NCBI GenBank assembly: GCA_016748015.1
Contig: JAAOMT010000590.1
Span: forward strand, 367,912-431,911
DNA length: 64,000 bases
From: Geosiphon pyriformis
Taxonomy: Eukaryota; Glomeromycota; Glomeromycetes; Archaeosporales; Geosiphonaceae
Direction: 5' to 3'
Shown: positions 46,200 to 58,922 of the stretch, piece after piece
Numbering within the stretch: the first letter of the stretch is position 1
How the letters are laid out: every line of letters begins with the position of its first letter
Program-made: the position numbers and the translations under genes
The notes under the pieces: model-generated
The model's database searches: none
What the model saw: the letters and a program-made list of their open reading frames with translations, nothing else
What the model was told of the DNA's origin: nothing

Positions 46200-49100
46200 A
46201 ATATTTTATTAATAATTTAATATTTAAGCACATCAAACACAATTCTCTTATTCTATATATATAACTCATAAATTATTTGGCAATCCAAAGATTATTTGTT
46301 GCTTCTGAACGTGTTTTTTTTGCAGATAAGAATATAATTACAGATATGAGGTTTTGCTTAATGCCTAAAATTATAAGAGCAATACAGTATTTTTGATTAT
46401 AGATACAGAGACTATTAAAAAAAATTAAATAATAATATAATATAATATAATGTTTTAATAGTTGAATCTAAACATGTTCATAAACTTTAAACTAAACTTG
46501 AATCAGATTTGTTGCATGTATTTGGGTTTAGTTTAAATTCAGTAATTTTAAGTCCAGTTCAAGTTTAAGTTTAAAATTTTGTCAAATCTTCTGTTTAAGT
46601 TTAGTTTAGTTTAATAGTTTAATTGAACTTAAACCAAACTGGACTGAACATTAAAATCTTATACAATACTACTTCTTTATATAAACAATAATACTACTAT
46701 CAACTCTAAAAATAAATAGATACAAAATACATATATTAAAACTAATACTTAAAATTTTTACAATACTAAGTAGTTTAATCATATCTTTTAACAACAAACT
46801 TAAAAGACTATTAACAGAAAAAAAACTGAACTATATATTAAAATTAAACTTCTTTTTTAATAAATGTATAATATTAGTAAGCCAAATATTTTTTTTATAT
46901 ACCAAGCCCAAATTATACACAAAATTTATAATCTTATTAACAGCAATTTTAGAATTTCTAAAAACAAAGAAAGATTCTAAATATTAATTCCTAAAACAAA
47001 ATTTTTACACAAAACAGTATATATTATTGTATTTAATGAACATAATAACAACAATTAAAGCACATAAAATAATAATTTGTGCAAATCAGAAAAAAAAATT
47101 TATATAGTAATTTAAAAAACTAATAAAATATTATAAGCAATAAAGTTTATTAAACATAAAAATAAATAATTGAAAAACTTAATATTATTACATAAAAAGT
47201 ACAGAATACTATAATAGCATTTATCATATAAATATTTGTAAACAGCCACAAATAGCTAATAATATAAAACTTTTATAAAATAAAAATAAATACTAGCAAT
47301 AATCTAACATATATATTTAATTACTATATAAAAATATAAATATTATATTAGTAAAAAACTAATTCAATCTATGTTTAAATTTAACTTTAATCCAAAATTT
47401 TAATACTGCAACTAGTTTTTTAATAAACACAATAGACTACTTAAAAAATTTTATAAATAAAATATTATATATTATCAAATATACATATATTATTAGCTTT
47501 TAAAAATGTTTTTTAAACTATAGTTGGAAGTACCAAGTTCGAAAATAATATAACACTAGCCAACATAAGTTTTATTATTCTCAAAAACACCAAAATAGTT
47601 TTTAACTTTAGACTAAAACATAGGCAATTTTTTTTTGCTAATTATATTTGCAATATAATAACATTTTATTTAAAAATAATTACAAAAATCAGACAATACC
47701 AAAATTAATTTTAAAAAGCAAGTATTTATAACTATTTGACTGTTTAAAAACACTATAATCACACAAAAAAAAATACATTTTAAAATCAATACAATAATCT
47801 ATAATTTAGCTATAGTAAATAAAATCAAACCAAAAACTTTAATCTTATTACTGAAATCTAAACTGTTAAAAAATATTATAGTACTAGTTGTCATGTTTAT
47901 TAAACTTAAACTTTTTAAAAAACTATTAATATAAATAAAAAAACAAAAAAAATCAGTTTTTAACAATTTATTATGTACTTAACAAAATTTATTAAAACTT
48001 AAAACATTCAAAGATTAAATATCTGTTGTAAAAAAAAAGATTAATAATTTGTTAAAACATTCAAATATATTACTGTTAATACAAATTATATAGAAATCAA
48101 ACCATAAAAGTTAAATTGTTTTTAATATTAAAAGCTTTTTTAGTTAAAAATTTTACCATTTTTATTATATAACTGTTTAATAAAACCAATATTAAAATGT
48201 TTAATTAAATAATAAATCTTAAAAAAAACAGAATTACCAAAGATTACAGATCTTGAAATACTTTTAGAAAACCAAAATACCAAAGACAAAATGTTGTTCA
48301 AGAACAAATTATAACTACAAAAAATTTTAATCATACCAGCCAAAAAATTGTTAATCGGATTAATATTAAAACAAATTAAAAAAAGCAAAAAATAATAAGA
48401 AAACTAATTTAACATCTAAAGATCCCAAAGATTTATAATTAAAAAGTCTGTTTATAATATTATTAATATTTGAAAAACTCAAGATAAAAGTCAACTTATA
48501 TTTAGTTTACATTTGCTTAAAAAACTTTAAACTATATAGAAAAAAGTAATAAACTGCATTATTAAAAAAGTCTGAAGGCAAACTAGTCTTTGATCTTAAA
48601 TTTTTTTAAATTAAAGTGTTTTATTTATTATATACACTGATTAAAACAAAGCTAAATTGAGTTTTATAATTAATAATAAGATATAAAACTGCCAAAACCA
48701 AATAGAAAAACTGTTTGTTAATTATAATTTTTCTTAAAACTTTGTCTATAAAAAACTTAAAATTTAAATAAGTCTTAACTAAACTAGGTCTTAAAAACTC
48801 ATCTGTAAACACAAAAATATTCAAATATTTATATGTTTTCTCTTTTTTGACAATAAAAATAAGCAAATTACTAATTGTTAAAAAAAACATTAATTTTATA
48901 ATTAATAAGAATAATTATTATTTTATTATTATTGATTAAAATATTATTTATTTAAAAAAAGCCATTTGTAATGTCTAAAATATACTAAGTTATGGCTTAA
49001 CTATATTCTACTTAAATTGTATTATTAATAAAAACACTAACAACAAAAAATAAAATTATATTTGTTTAGAATTTAATTCATTTAATTTGAACAACAAACT

Positions 49101-49500
49101 TAAAATTAATTTTATAACTGTATATACTTTTTTGTCTTTTGATTTTGTATAAAAAAAAATCATAAAAAATTTATCAAAAAAAGAAAAAAAAATTTTACTT
49201 TAATTCAGTCTATTATAAACATAGTAACTATCTGTTAAACCAAAATTAATTATAATTTAATTAACTTAATTATTGTAAATACTATCAAAGAATTTAACAA
49301 ATTTGTTATATATTTTGATTTTATTTAAGCTATTTTTTAAATGTTTTTAATTTATAAAATTACATGCTTTATACATATCTTGTAAAATTAACCAAAGTTT
49401 ATAATTCTTTTTTAAAGTATTTTTTACTATCAATTTAACTATAAATATAGAAAATTGTATAATTATACTTTTTAATACTAAAAAATTATTTTTACAAAGA
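46200..49500 (-). pseudogene. Decayed LINE ORF2 and 3' region
   Basis: Aligns with 11080-11885 and 14191-16080 in the same order and orientation, including ORF2 C-terminal traces at 46690-47030. 47040-47600 is a stretch absent from the other copy, where the half-LINE sits. Over 80 percent A+T, no open frame of interest. 46551-46645 carries an imperfect 20-base inverted repeat. Confidence 0.5.
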
Positions 49501-52500
49501 ATATTAAACTTATTGTATGTCAAAAAAATTTTATTAAACAAAATCTTAAAAAAAATTTTTTGAGCTGTTTCAATTAAAACAATAAACTATGTATTTATTA
49601 AATTATTTTTTTATTTATATGGCTTAGAAATCATTAAAACTTATGCTTTCTTTTAAGAAACAAATTTACATATTAAATAAAAGTTTATAAAATCTAAAAA
49701 TATATCTATTATTATTTTGTTATAATATTTTTACAACTTATTTGAAATACTAAATAAACCAGTTTTTTTTCTATTAAACAGTTTTATTATTATACTTAGC
49801 AATTTATTAAAACTAATAAGACATATAATATTAGAAAAAATATTATCAATAATATAAATTAACAAAAGATATTGTTAATATTATATCTTAAAAACAACTT
49901 CTAATATCTTGCACTTTCTTGTTTAACTTTTTATAATTATATTTATTTTAAATTTAATCAAATTAAGCTTTAACACTAATTTTTTATTAATTATTAAATG
50001 ATTCAGAATTATTTTGTAAAAAAAATGTTTTAAAATACTATGAATTATATGGTTTTTGTTTACCTTAAAACTTTTTATTTTTTTATTAATAACAGATTTA
50101 ATTCATATTTTTTCAACATGTTAAGATTTTGTTATTTTTAGCACTCAATAAAACTTTTTTGTTTTTAATAGAACAGACTAAATAATATTAAAATAAATAT
50201 TTAAATTAATGAAAACTATTATTTTAGAAGCATTAACAGTATTAAAAGAAAGCCAAATTTGCAAAAGTAAATTGAATATACTACTTGGAATTAAAAAAGA
50301 GGTCTTAATTAACTTAGAAACCAAAGTTTTTAATTTATAAAAACAAAATAAAGATTTAATAAAAACACTATTATAATTTTTGAATCAAATCTTAAATAAA
50401 TTTTTATTTGCTAAAAGGCAGATTATTCTTTGAACAATATTTTATATTCTATTTATATTACAAAATTTTTTTATAAAAATAAAATTATTAATATATATAA
50501 CAGTAATATTAAGTATTAATACTTTGAACAATTTTTATTTTAACTTATTAGCATTTTTAAAATTAAATTTCTAGTGATTTTTATTGGTCTAAATTTAAAA
50601 AATTCTTAAAACAGTATTTAATAAATTATTAAAATTAATAATAATATAAATAAAATTATGATTAGTATTAAAAATTTATTTACACTTATGATTTCTTTAT
50701 TAATTAATATTATTTATAAAGTTTGACAAAATAAAAATAAAATTAATAATTTTTTTAACATTTTTAAAGTTTTTTTTATGTAAAAATCTTAATAAATAAA
50801 CTACTAATTAAAAAATTGACCAAGTTAAGATTTAAACATTTCTTGAAACTAGTATTATATTTAATACTATTTTTATTAAAATTATTTTTTAAAATAATAA
50901 AAGTACTTTTATTAAATATACTGAATATAAAAAAATTGATAATAGATGTTTGATCTAAACATATTTTTAAAAATATATTTGCATACAATTCTAATACAAA
51001 AATTAATTATTTGTTTTTAAACAATAAATAAATTATTAAAAGCCTACTAAAAACTTCTGAAATTTTTAAAATATATCTAGTCAAATATTCATTCATAATT
51101 AAAGCAATATTAATATTTAAATATTTTAAATTTAAATCAGAAATAAATACTTATATTTATAAATTTACTTGCAATTTACAGTTTAATATTAAAATAAAGC
51201 TTAGTTTTAATAATAATTAAAATTTAATGATTGATTAATATATTATAATATTATTATTTTTGATTTTTGTTAATTTCTATCGAATAACAACAGTTTAATA
51301 ATAATAGAGGAAAAAAATCAGTTAATTTACAAAAAATTTTAATAATATAATTAAATAAAAGCTTTATAAAATGTTTTAGTATGTTTAAATAAGAAGCCAA
51401 AGCCAAAACAATAAAATTTTTTTTAGGTTTATTAACTAATACATTCATCAAAAAAACACCAATAAATAATTCAAATAAAAAAATTTTAAAATTACTACTT
51501 ACTATAAAGACTTAAGTTGTTCTACTAAAAAAAATTAAATAAAATACAAAAACTTGCTTTTTTATATAAATATAAGCAATATATATTTTATTTAACATAG
51601 AGAATTTTTTGAATTCTGTTCAAGTAGTTTAAAATCTGATTTGCAAGTATTTAAAATATAATTGAAATTTTTATATTTAATATACTTAAAAAAAAATAAA
51701 CCATTTCAAATTAGATTAATATCTCTAAAAATAAAAGTTAAATAAATAGCAGTGTCTTTATTTATAACAAACTTAAAACATACAATAACACAATATATTT
51801 ATATATAAAAAACAGAATTACAAGAAATAAAACAAGTTTTTTTACTATAAAATAAGACCAAATTTAATAGATTATAAATAATAGTGCTTATTAGCAAAGT
51901 ATTTAAAAAAGCACAATAGTGGTTTTTTAAATTTTATATTTATTTATTAATATTAGTTTTAACAATATATATTGAATTTTTTTTTAATAAAATTAATTAT
52001 TTGAAAGTAATCAGATCAATAATATCAAAACTTTTAAACTTAATTAAAACTTTCTGTTAAAAACCAATAAGCTGTATTTTAATAGAAACAATTTTATCAA
52101 ATTTAGATAATATTAATTTAAGTACTAATTTAGAAAAAGCTATTAGAATTTCTTTAATTATAATTTTTCAATTCAATTAATATTAATTTATTTTAGATTA
52201 GTATTAACCAAATTTTTTTTACAACCAGCTATTTAACAGTTTTTAAACTAGTTTCAGAAGTAAATAAAGCTCTAATAATATTTTAAAATTCTAAAAGAGT
52301 CAATACTTTTTCAAAATTGTTAATTTTATAGAAAATTTTTTAATAAACTTGATTTTTATATTCAAATTTTTGTCAAATATAACTGTAAAGTTAATGTTCA
52401 ATAAAAATAATTTGACCAGATTAAAACAATTTTTTTTAATATTTATAATAAATTAAAAAATAGAATTAATTGAAAAAAAAGTTAAAAAAACAAAAATTTT

Positions 52501-53100
52501 TTCATTATTAGAGTTTTTAAAACCTAGTTTTTTTAAAAAAATTTTAAATTATAGAACTAAATACAAGTTTTTTTGAGTGTTATTTTATTTATGTTCTTAT
52601 TATTATTAGAGTTATTAAAGTCTATAAAACTGGTTTTTTTTATTATTGTATTTTTTAAGTTATTTACATTAAACAAATTATTAATACTACTTTTTTTACT
52701 TTTTATTTACTGTTTTAAGAGTAATATCTAATAACATTATTATTTTTAAGCATATTTATGATTAAAAATTCAGCCAAGAAATTCACAAAATTAAAATTAG
52801 TAATGAATTTTTTTAATCTTTAATCAAACTTTTTTAGTATATAAATATTTGAGTTATAATTTTTTTTTATGTTAGAACAATTTTTTACTTTAGTCTTGTT
52901 AAAATTTGTAAAATTAGTTTACATATTAATATGTTTTATAATCATAAACAGATTTATATTGAAAAAAATAATTAAAATAAGTAAAAAAATAAGTAAAAAA
53001 ATAAATATAATTAAATTTTTTCAAATCTTAATGGTCTTGTTATAAACAAAAAATTAATAAAATAAAGAGTTTTTTTGTTTTATTAAATTTTAATTAAAAT
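49501..53100. other. Extremely AT-rich sequence, nothing readable
   Basis: Homopolymer runs and AT-only words with short chance open frames on both strands. It may be the 5' part of the LINE relic at 46.2-49.5 kb, but I cannot align or translate anything convincing. Confidence 0.5.
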
Positions 53101-53104
53101 ATAC

Positions 53105-54740
53105 TTAATTTTTTAATTAACATTTTACAAATGAAGTCCAAATACTGTTTAATACAATACATTATAAAAGTAATCTAAACTAGATGTAAATCATATAATA
53201 TCTACATATAACCAGCCACTTAAGCTAATTAAAACAATAATAAACATTTATATATACTGAAACATTATTTTCAATGTCTAAAAAAAAAACAAGACTTACA
53301 TAATCCAAAACTAACACCAAAAATCTTAACAATACCAAGTAATTTAATCATATTAGTAAAAAATGCCAAAGACATTCCAAAAACTAAAACAGATGTCAAA
53401 CCATTAAGTGATATTAAACTATTTTTTTTTATAAAAGCATAATATATAATATGGATCAACCAAATCTTATTTCTAAAAGCAAGACAGAAATTATGCACAA
53501 AGTTTATAATCTTCAAACTTGCAACTTTGGAATTTTTGAAGACATACACAGCTTTCTAAAGCCAATTACTAAAAACAAAGTTCTTACAAAAAGCTGTACA
53601 TATTGTAGCATTCAAAACACAAGAAGACAACAACTGAATTATACAAAAAAAAATGAAAAAAACCAGACAGCACATTCTAAGCAGTTATAAAGATATCCAA
53701 CAGCTGACAGCAAACAGAATTGTCAAATATACAAGAAAAAACATGGTCTGAGACTTTAATATCATTACAAAACATATACAACACATTAGAATAGTGCTTA
53801 TTATATAAGCATTTTTGAACAGCTACAAACAGCTAATAGTGTAAAGCTTTTATAAAATAAATGTGAGTGTTAACAGTCTATTTATTAGTGAAATCAGCAG
53901 CCATATAAGAATTGGAGTGCCATACCAAGAAAAAACTCAGCCAATCAATATTCAAGACCAAACTATTTATCAAAATCTTAGAGCCAGAACTGACTTTCCA
54001 ATGCATATAGTATATGGACCAAAAAATGTTACAAACCAAATGTCTAGAATTACCAAAAATAATATCACTTTTAGTCTTAATAAAATGTTTTTTTAAATAA
54101 AGAGAGAGATGCCAATTAGAAAAAAATACAATATTAGTAAGTGTATTAGTGTATTCATTACTCAGAACTTCCAAGTAACTTTTTACTTTATGTCAATTAA
54201 CATTCAAATTCTTGTTCTGAATAATGTCCATAATGTATTAACATTTAATCCAACATCTATTTTGAAAATCCAGATATAATAAATTTAATTCCAATTTGCA
54301 CACATCTAAAACAGCTTAACTATTCATAAAAAGTTGAACTGAGTTATAAGAAAAGACATATTCAAAAGCCAATACAATAGTCTGTAGCTCTGTTAAAATC
54401 AAAAACATTAGACCAGAAACTTCAATATTTAAATCCAAACTGATATCCTTAAAAAAAACTATAGCTTCAGTCTTTATACCAGATGTTCTTATGTTCTTTA
54501 AAAATTCATATATGTAAACAGATAGACTATTAGCATTAACATCTGACAAATGACTATGAACTAATCCAAATTCATAAGACTCAAAAACATTTGAAGACCC
54601 AAAACTATCTAACATAAGAAAACAAATAAAAGAAGATGTTATGTTACTAAGAAATTTAATAAAAAGTTCGAACCATTCAGGAATAGAGCCATGAAGATCC
54701 AATTTTTTTCATTACTTAAAGGTTTTTCAATCAAAAATGG
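53105..54740 (-). pseudogene. LINE ORF2 3' half (RNase H to C-terminus) with 3' UTR
   Basis: Three open stretches in order on the minus strand. 54316-54702 (128 codons) matches an RNase H domain: the TDGS-like first strand is now SVYIYEFLKN (Asp lost), TELQTIVLAFEYV keeps the Glu, and the later SDS site reads FMNS (Asp lost). 53878-54174 contains IIFGNSRHLVCNIFW and IDWLSFFLVWH. 53271-53549 is the C-terminal tail (KIWLIHIIYYAFIKKNSLI, LLGIVKIFGVSFGL). 53105-53270 is the 3' UTR. 5'-truncated and inactive. Confidence 0.65.
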
Positions 54741-55469
54741 TATTATTATAACCATGAAGTTGTTTCACAAAAACAATGCTATATTACTAAAGTAAAAAAA
54801 AAAATTTAAAAAACTTAAATTTGCCAAAAACAGACAACATAAGAATCCTATTCAAAAGATAGAAGGAATTGTTTAGAGGACCACTTAAAGATAAATCATA
54901 CTCAGAAAAAAAATGAACCACATTTGCCAAAAATTATTAGAAAAACTGACCCTAATATGAATTGATTATACTTAATTAATATAATTAAAAAAAACATATT
55001 GTTAAATTTAATTTAATTATATTTTTTTTTAAAAATAAACTTTTTTATATATTTTTGAATTGTATTTTAACATTTATTTTTGCAATAATTTTTTTAAAAT
55101 AAATATAAATTTTAATAGATTATTAAATATTTTAATAATTTACATTTTAGTAAACTTTTTAATATTATATAATTTAAAATATTATATAATACTATTATAT
55201 TATTTAATTATATTTGTGTATTATACAAATTAAATTATTAACAAAATAAAAATTATAAACAATTTAGATAAAGAATCAATGCCAAATATAAAATAATAAT
55301 TATGTTAATTTGATAATAAAAAATAAAAATAATTTTATAATAAGTTTTAAATCAAATTTTAATTAATAACAGTAATTAATAACATGCAAAAAACATATAA
55401 ACCATATTTATTATAAAACATGTGTATATTATATGTATATAGATAGTTTTTTTCAGGTGTCAATGACTC
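54741..55469. other. AT-rich intergenic sequence
   Basis: No gene or repeat that I can name. It separates the LINE relic from the LINE tail at 55470. Confidence 0.5.
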
Positions 55470-55640
55470 GGTTTCGGTTCATATAACTGCATAGTGTTGT
55501 TCCGATCGGCCTGAGTGGCTGGTCGCGTGTAGAAAATGCATGATTCACACCTAGTTTAGATCATTTCTTTGATGTATAGCTCTAGGCAGTGTTTGGACCT
55601 CACTCGTTAAATAATAATAATAAAAAAATATAGATAGTGG
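55470..55640 (+). repeat. Isolated LINE 3' end with (TAA)n tail
   Basis: The best preserved copy of the family's 3' UTR: GAGTGGCTGGTCGCGTGTAG, AAAATGCATGATTCACACC, TAGTTTAGATCATTTCTTTG, GCTCTAGGCAGTGTTTGG, CCTCACTCGTTAAATAATAA then A/T tail. No ORF2 precedes it, so it is a severely 5'-truncated insertion. It ends about 320 bases before the m-AAA start codon. Confidence 0.75.
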
Positions 55641-55807
55641 TTAAATTTCATTCAATAAAGCATTCAAAAAAGTATTAATTAAATTGTAAAAATTTGTGTT
55701 AAAAACTTAATAAAACAATCTATAATTAATGTAATATGTTTAAATGTTAAATTTTATTGATCATGTAAAATTTCATATCACATTTTATTCGTGATTATAT
55801 TGCTTAG

Positions 55808-55990
55808 TCAGTGCTGACGCGACGTCATTCGAAGAATTTTTTGTTGATCTCGGGAGGGTTCGAGAATTTCTAAGTTGACAATTAATTTTTCGGGACGTTT
55901 TATAAGTTCTTCATGAACACTCTTCTCAAATATATTAATTACCTTTTCTTGAGCCAATATGTACTCCTTTCTGGTGCGCACCGGTAGCAT
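55808..55990 (-). CDS. Small open frame antisense to the m-AAA 5' end
   Basis: 60 codons ending 150 bases upstream of the m-AAA start codon and overlapping its first 11 codons on the opposite strand. Composition is gene-like ([20 protein letters not shown]), unlike the repeats around it. It contains a possible splice donor (AAG|GTAATT). I recognise no family. It may be an exon of an unseen minus-strand gene or simply the m-AAA promoter. Confidence 0.2.
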   Translation of the reverse strand: MLPVRTRKEYILAQEKVINIFEKSVHEELIKRPEKLIVNLEILEPSRDQQKILRMTSRQH

Positions 55991-58592
55991 AGCAGGCTGT
56001 CAAGTTGCGTTAAATTATCGCTCAAATCTACGAAATTACACGTTAATGCTAAGGCGACAACCACTTTTGGTCGACTCTTTATCTTTTAGGGTTTCACGAA
56101 ATGCTGGACTTTTTGACCATAGCCATATTTTTTTAAGACGAAAGCCCAAGCACTTTAGGTCATATGCCAGTGAAACTGAACAGTCAAAACCTAATAGTGC
56201 CACTGCTGAAAATTCAAATTCCAATAAGGAAAAAAAAGACGAAAATAAAACTGAACAAAAACCCAGTTCTCAAGAAAATAATAGCGTTAGCGAGCAGGAC
56301 AAAAAAACACCCCAAGATATTTTCAAATTTTTTGAAAGTTTTTTCAACAAGAATAGGCCTAATACATCATCAGATAGCCATCAGGGTTCCAAATCTTCAA
56401 AACCAGATACAGAGGGCATTCCACGTCCTCCAGATGATGAAAAATCATCGGCCCCCAAGCAGCCACAGGAATCAAAAGAGGCCTGGACAATGACTTTGAA
56501 TCTCAATTCATTATTGCCGCTTATTTTCTCAGCATATATTTTGTATAATCTAATTGGTGGTGGTGAACATCCCCGAGAAATTACTTGGCAAGAATTTCGG
56601 ACTGCATTCTTTGAAAAAGGACTCGTAGATAAATTGGTTGTAGTAAATAGAAAGAAAGTCAAAGTTTATTTACACTCTAATGCTACGGGACAAATGTACC
56701 CTGATTCACGGCCATTGCCCGGGGCGCCATATTACTTTAGTATCGGATCTGTGGAAGAATTTGAACGAAAATTGGAAAAGACTCAAGAAGAACTGGGTAT
56801 ACCTCCAACTGAACGTATACCTGTGGCATACCATGACGAAATTAATATCATGAACACCATATTACATTTTGCACCCACACTTCTTTTGGCGGGTGCGCTT
56901 TTTTGGATAACAAGACGTGCTGGTGGTGCTGCTGGCTCTCAGGGTATATTCGGAATTGGTAAATCCAAAGCGAAATTATACAATCATGAAACAGAAGTTA
57001 AAGTAAAGTTCAAAGATGTGGCTGGAATGGATGAGGCCAAAGAAGAGATAATGGAATTTGTCAAATTTTTAAAAGATCCATCGGCTTATGAAAAGTTAGG
57101 TGCAAAAATACCTAAAGGTGCAATTCTAAGTGGACCTCCAGGAACTGGTAAAACATTATTAGCCAAAGCAACTGCAGGCGAAGCAGAAGTTCCGTTTTTA
57201 AGTGTATCTGGTTCTGAATTTGTGGAAATGTTTGTCGGCGTGGGCCCATCTAGAGTCCGTGATCTATTTGCAAGTGCTAAAAAGCACGCACCTTGTATAA
57301 TATTTGTGGATGAAATCGATGCAATCGGAAAATCTCGCGGTAAAAGTGGTCAATTTGGAGGAAATGATGAACGGGAAAGTACTTTAAATCAATTATTGGT
57401 AGAAATGGATGGGTTCGGCTCGAGTGAACACGTGGTTGTTTTAGCGGGTACAAATCGTCCTGATGTACTTGATCCAGCTTTGATGCGTCCTGGAAGATTT
57501 GATCGTCATATAGCGCTTGATCGACCAGATATTAAAGGCAGGAGTGCTATTTTCAAAGTACATTTGCGTCCAATCAAAACACATGAAGATATAGAACGAT
57601 TGTCAAATAAACTGGCCGCATTGACGCCGGGTTTCTCTGGAGCAGATATTGCTAATGTCTGTAATGAAGCAGCATTAATTGCTGCACGTTATCATAAAGA
57701 TTCGGTGGGTGAAGAACATTTCGAACAAGCAATTGAGCGAGTTATTGCTGGGCTTGAAAAGAAATCACGCGTATTGTCACCTGATGAAAAAAAAACTGTT
57801 GCGTATCATGAGGCCGGGCATGCTGTTGCTGGTTGGTTTTTGGAGCATGCTGATCCTCTCCTTAAGGTTTCTATAATTCCTCGTGGAACGGCTGCAATTG
57901 GTTATGCGCAATATCTACCAAGGGATCAATACCTATATTCTACTGCTCAACTTCTTGATAGAATGTGTATGACACTTGGGGGTCGTGTCTCTGAACAAAT
58001 ATTCTTTCAAATGATTACCACCGGAGCTCATGATGATCTACAAAAAGTCACCAAGTTGGCGTACGCTCAAGTCTCCACATACGGGATGAATCAAAATATT
58101 GGCCCATTGTCATTTTACAGCCCTAATGATAATGATCCTCAATTTCAGAAGCCATATTCAGAAGAGACGGCTCGTATGATCGATGATGAAGTAAGAAAGT
58201 TGGTGGCATACGCTCATGAACGTACCGTCAAATTGTTGAAAGGTCGAAAAAATGACGTAGAAAGAGTGGCACAATTATTATTGTCAAAAGAAGTGTTAAA
58301 TAGAGAGGATATGGTTTCCCTGTTAGGAAAAAGACCGTTCATTGAGAAAAGTCCATATGATGAATACGTAAAACCAAAAAATCCCTCACCTCCAGAACAA
58401 TCTCCTCAAGAATCTCAGCCACTATCTTCACCAGAATCTACATCACAATCCCCTGAACCATCTCCCCAAGAAGCCCCGTCGCAATCTCCTAAAAAACCTC
58501 TCCAAGAATCTCAGCAACTATCTTCACAAGGATCTCCGTCAGAATCTCCCGGACAACCTCCTACCACAAATTTGAGAGGCAAAGATGATTGA
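55959..58592 (+). CDS. Mitochondrial m-AAA protease subunit (Afg3/Yta12 family)
   Basis: ATP-dependent zinc protease of the inner mitochondrial membrane, active site on the matrix side, for protein quality control and processing. 877 codons, no intron. Arg-rich N-terminus without early acidic residues (presequence), a Ser/Lys/Gln-rich linker (about 70-170), TM1 (about 180-198), intermembrane FtsH-extracellular domain, TM2 (about 302-320), AAA module with Walker A GPPGTGKT (about 392-399), Walker B IIFVDEID (about 446-453) and second region of homology with MRPGRFDR (about 509-516), then peptidase with HEAGH (about 617-621). The two TMs and the FtsH-extracellular part fit m-AAA rather than i-AAA. 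The last 70 residues form a Pro/Ser/Gln tail with an internal 32-residue repeat, not usual for the family. Afg3 or Yta12 identity cannot be decided here. Convergent with RXT3. Confidence 0.95.
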   Translation: MYSFLVRTGSIAGCQVALNYRSNLRNYTLMLRRQPLLVDSLSFRVSRNAGLFDHSHIFLRRKPKHFRSYASETEQSKPNSATAENSNSNKEKKDENKTEQKPSSQENNSVSEQDKKTPQDIFKFFESFFNKNRPNTSSDSHQGSKSSKPDTEGIPRPPDDEKSSAPKQPQESKEAWTMTLNLNSLLPLIFSAYILYNLIGGGEHPREITWQEFRTAFFEKGLVDKLVVVNRKKVKVYLHSNATGQMYPDSRPLPGAPYYFSIGSVEEFERKLEKTQEELGIPPTERIPVAYHDEINIMNTILHFAPTLLLAGALFWITRRAGGAAGSQGIFGIGKSKAKLYNHETEVKVKFKDVAGMDEAKEEIMEFVKFLKDPSAYEKLGAKIPKGAILSGPPGTGKTLLAKATAGEAEVPFLSVSGSEFVEMFVGVGPSRVRDLFASAKKHAPCIIFVDEIDAIGKSRGKSGQFGGNDERESTLNQLLVEMDGFGSSEHVVVLAGTNRPDVLDPALMRPGRFDRHIALDRPDIKGRSAIFKVHLRPIKTHEDIERLSNKLAALTPGFSGADIANVCNEAALIAARYHKDSVGEEHFEQAIERVIAGLEKKSRVLSPDEKKTVAYHEAGHAVAGWFLEHADPLLKVSIIPRGTAAIGYAQYLPRDQYLYSTAQLLDRMCMTLGGRVSEQIFFQMITTGAHDDLQKVTKLAYAQVSTYGMNQNIGPLSFYSPNDNDPQFQKPYSEETARMIDDEVRKLVAYAHERTVKLLKGRKNDVERVAQLLLSKEVLNREDMVSLLGKRPFIEKSPYDEYVKPKNPSPPEQSPQESQPLSSPESTSQSPEPSPQEAPSQSPKKPLQESQQLSSQGSPSESPGQPPTTNLRGKDD

Positions 58593-58922
58593 ATGCATAG
58601 GTGGATCTAGTTAATTAAAAGGACAATAATTTCATTATACATCACTCCTGACACAACTATCATAGCATTCAACGTTTTTTTCTTCGATTTTTGTAAATTT
58701 TAATTTCACAAAGTAATTAGATTCCAAACAGAAAAATCAATATTTAAATAAATTTTGGAAAATATTTCCTAGACAATTGGGACTCTTTAATGTTCGATTA
58801 TTCAAGATCAGCCTGCTGAATTTGCAAATAAACATTTTTGCCATGCCATATTGATTCAGACATTAAAGATGCATAAAGTCCAAAATTAAAATAGAATTCC
58901 TGCTGAAATTCAAATTTTCTAC
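58593..58922. other. Intergenic region between convergent genes
   Basis: 330 bases holding the 3' ends of the m-AAA gene (plus) and RXT3 (minus). AT-rich with AATAAA-like words (58746-58752), no other feature. Confidence 0.6.

Noticed and set aside
46000-53100. Mitochondrial DNA insertion suggested by the very high A+T
   Set aside because: No mitochondrial protein or rRNA segment is readable. Much of it aligns with LINE relics elsewhere in the window.
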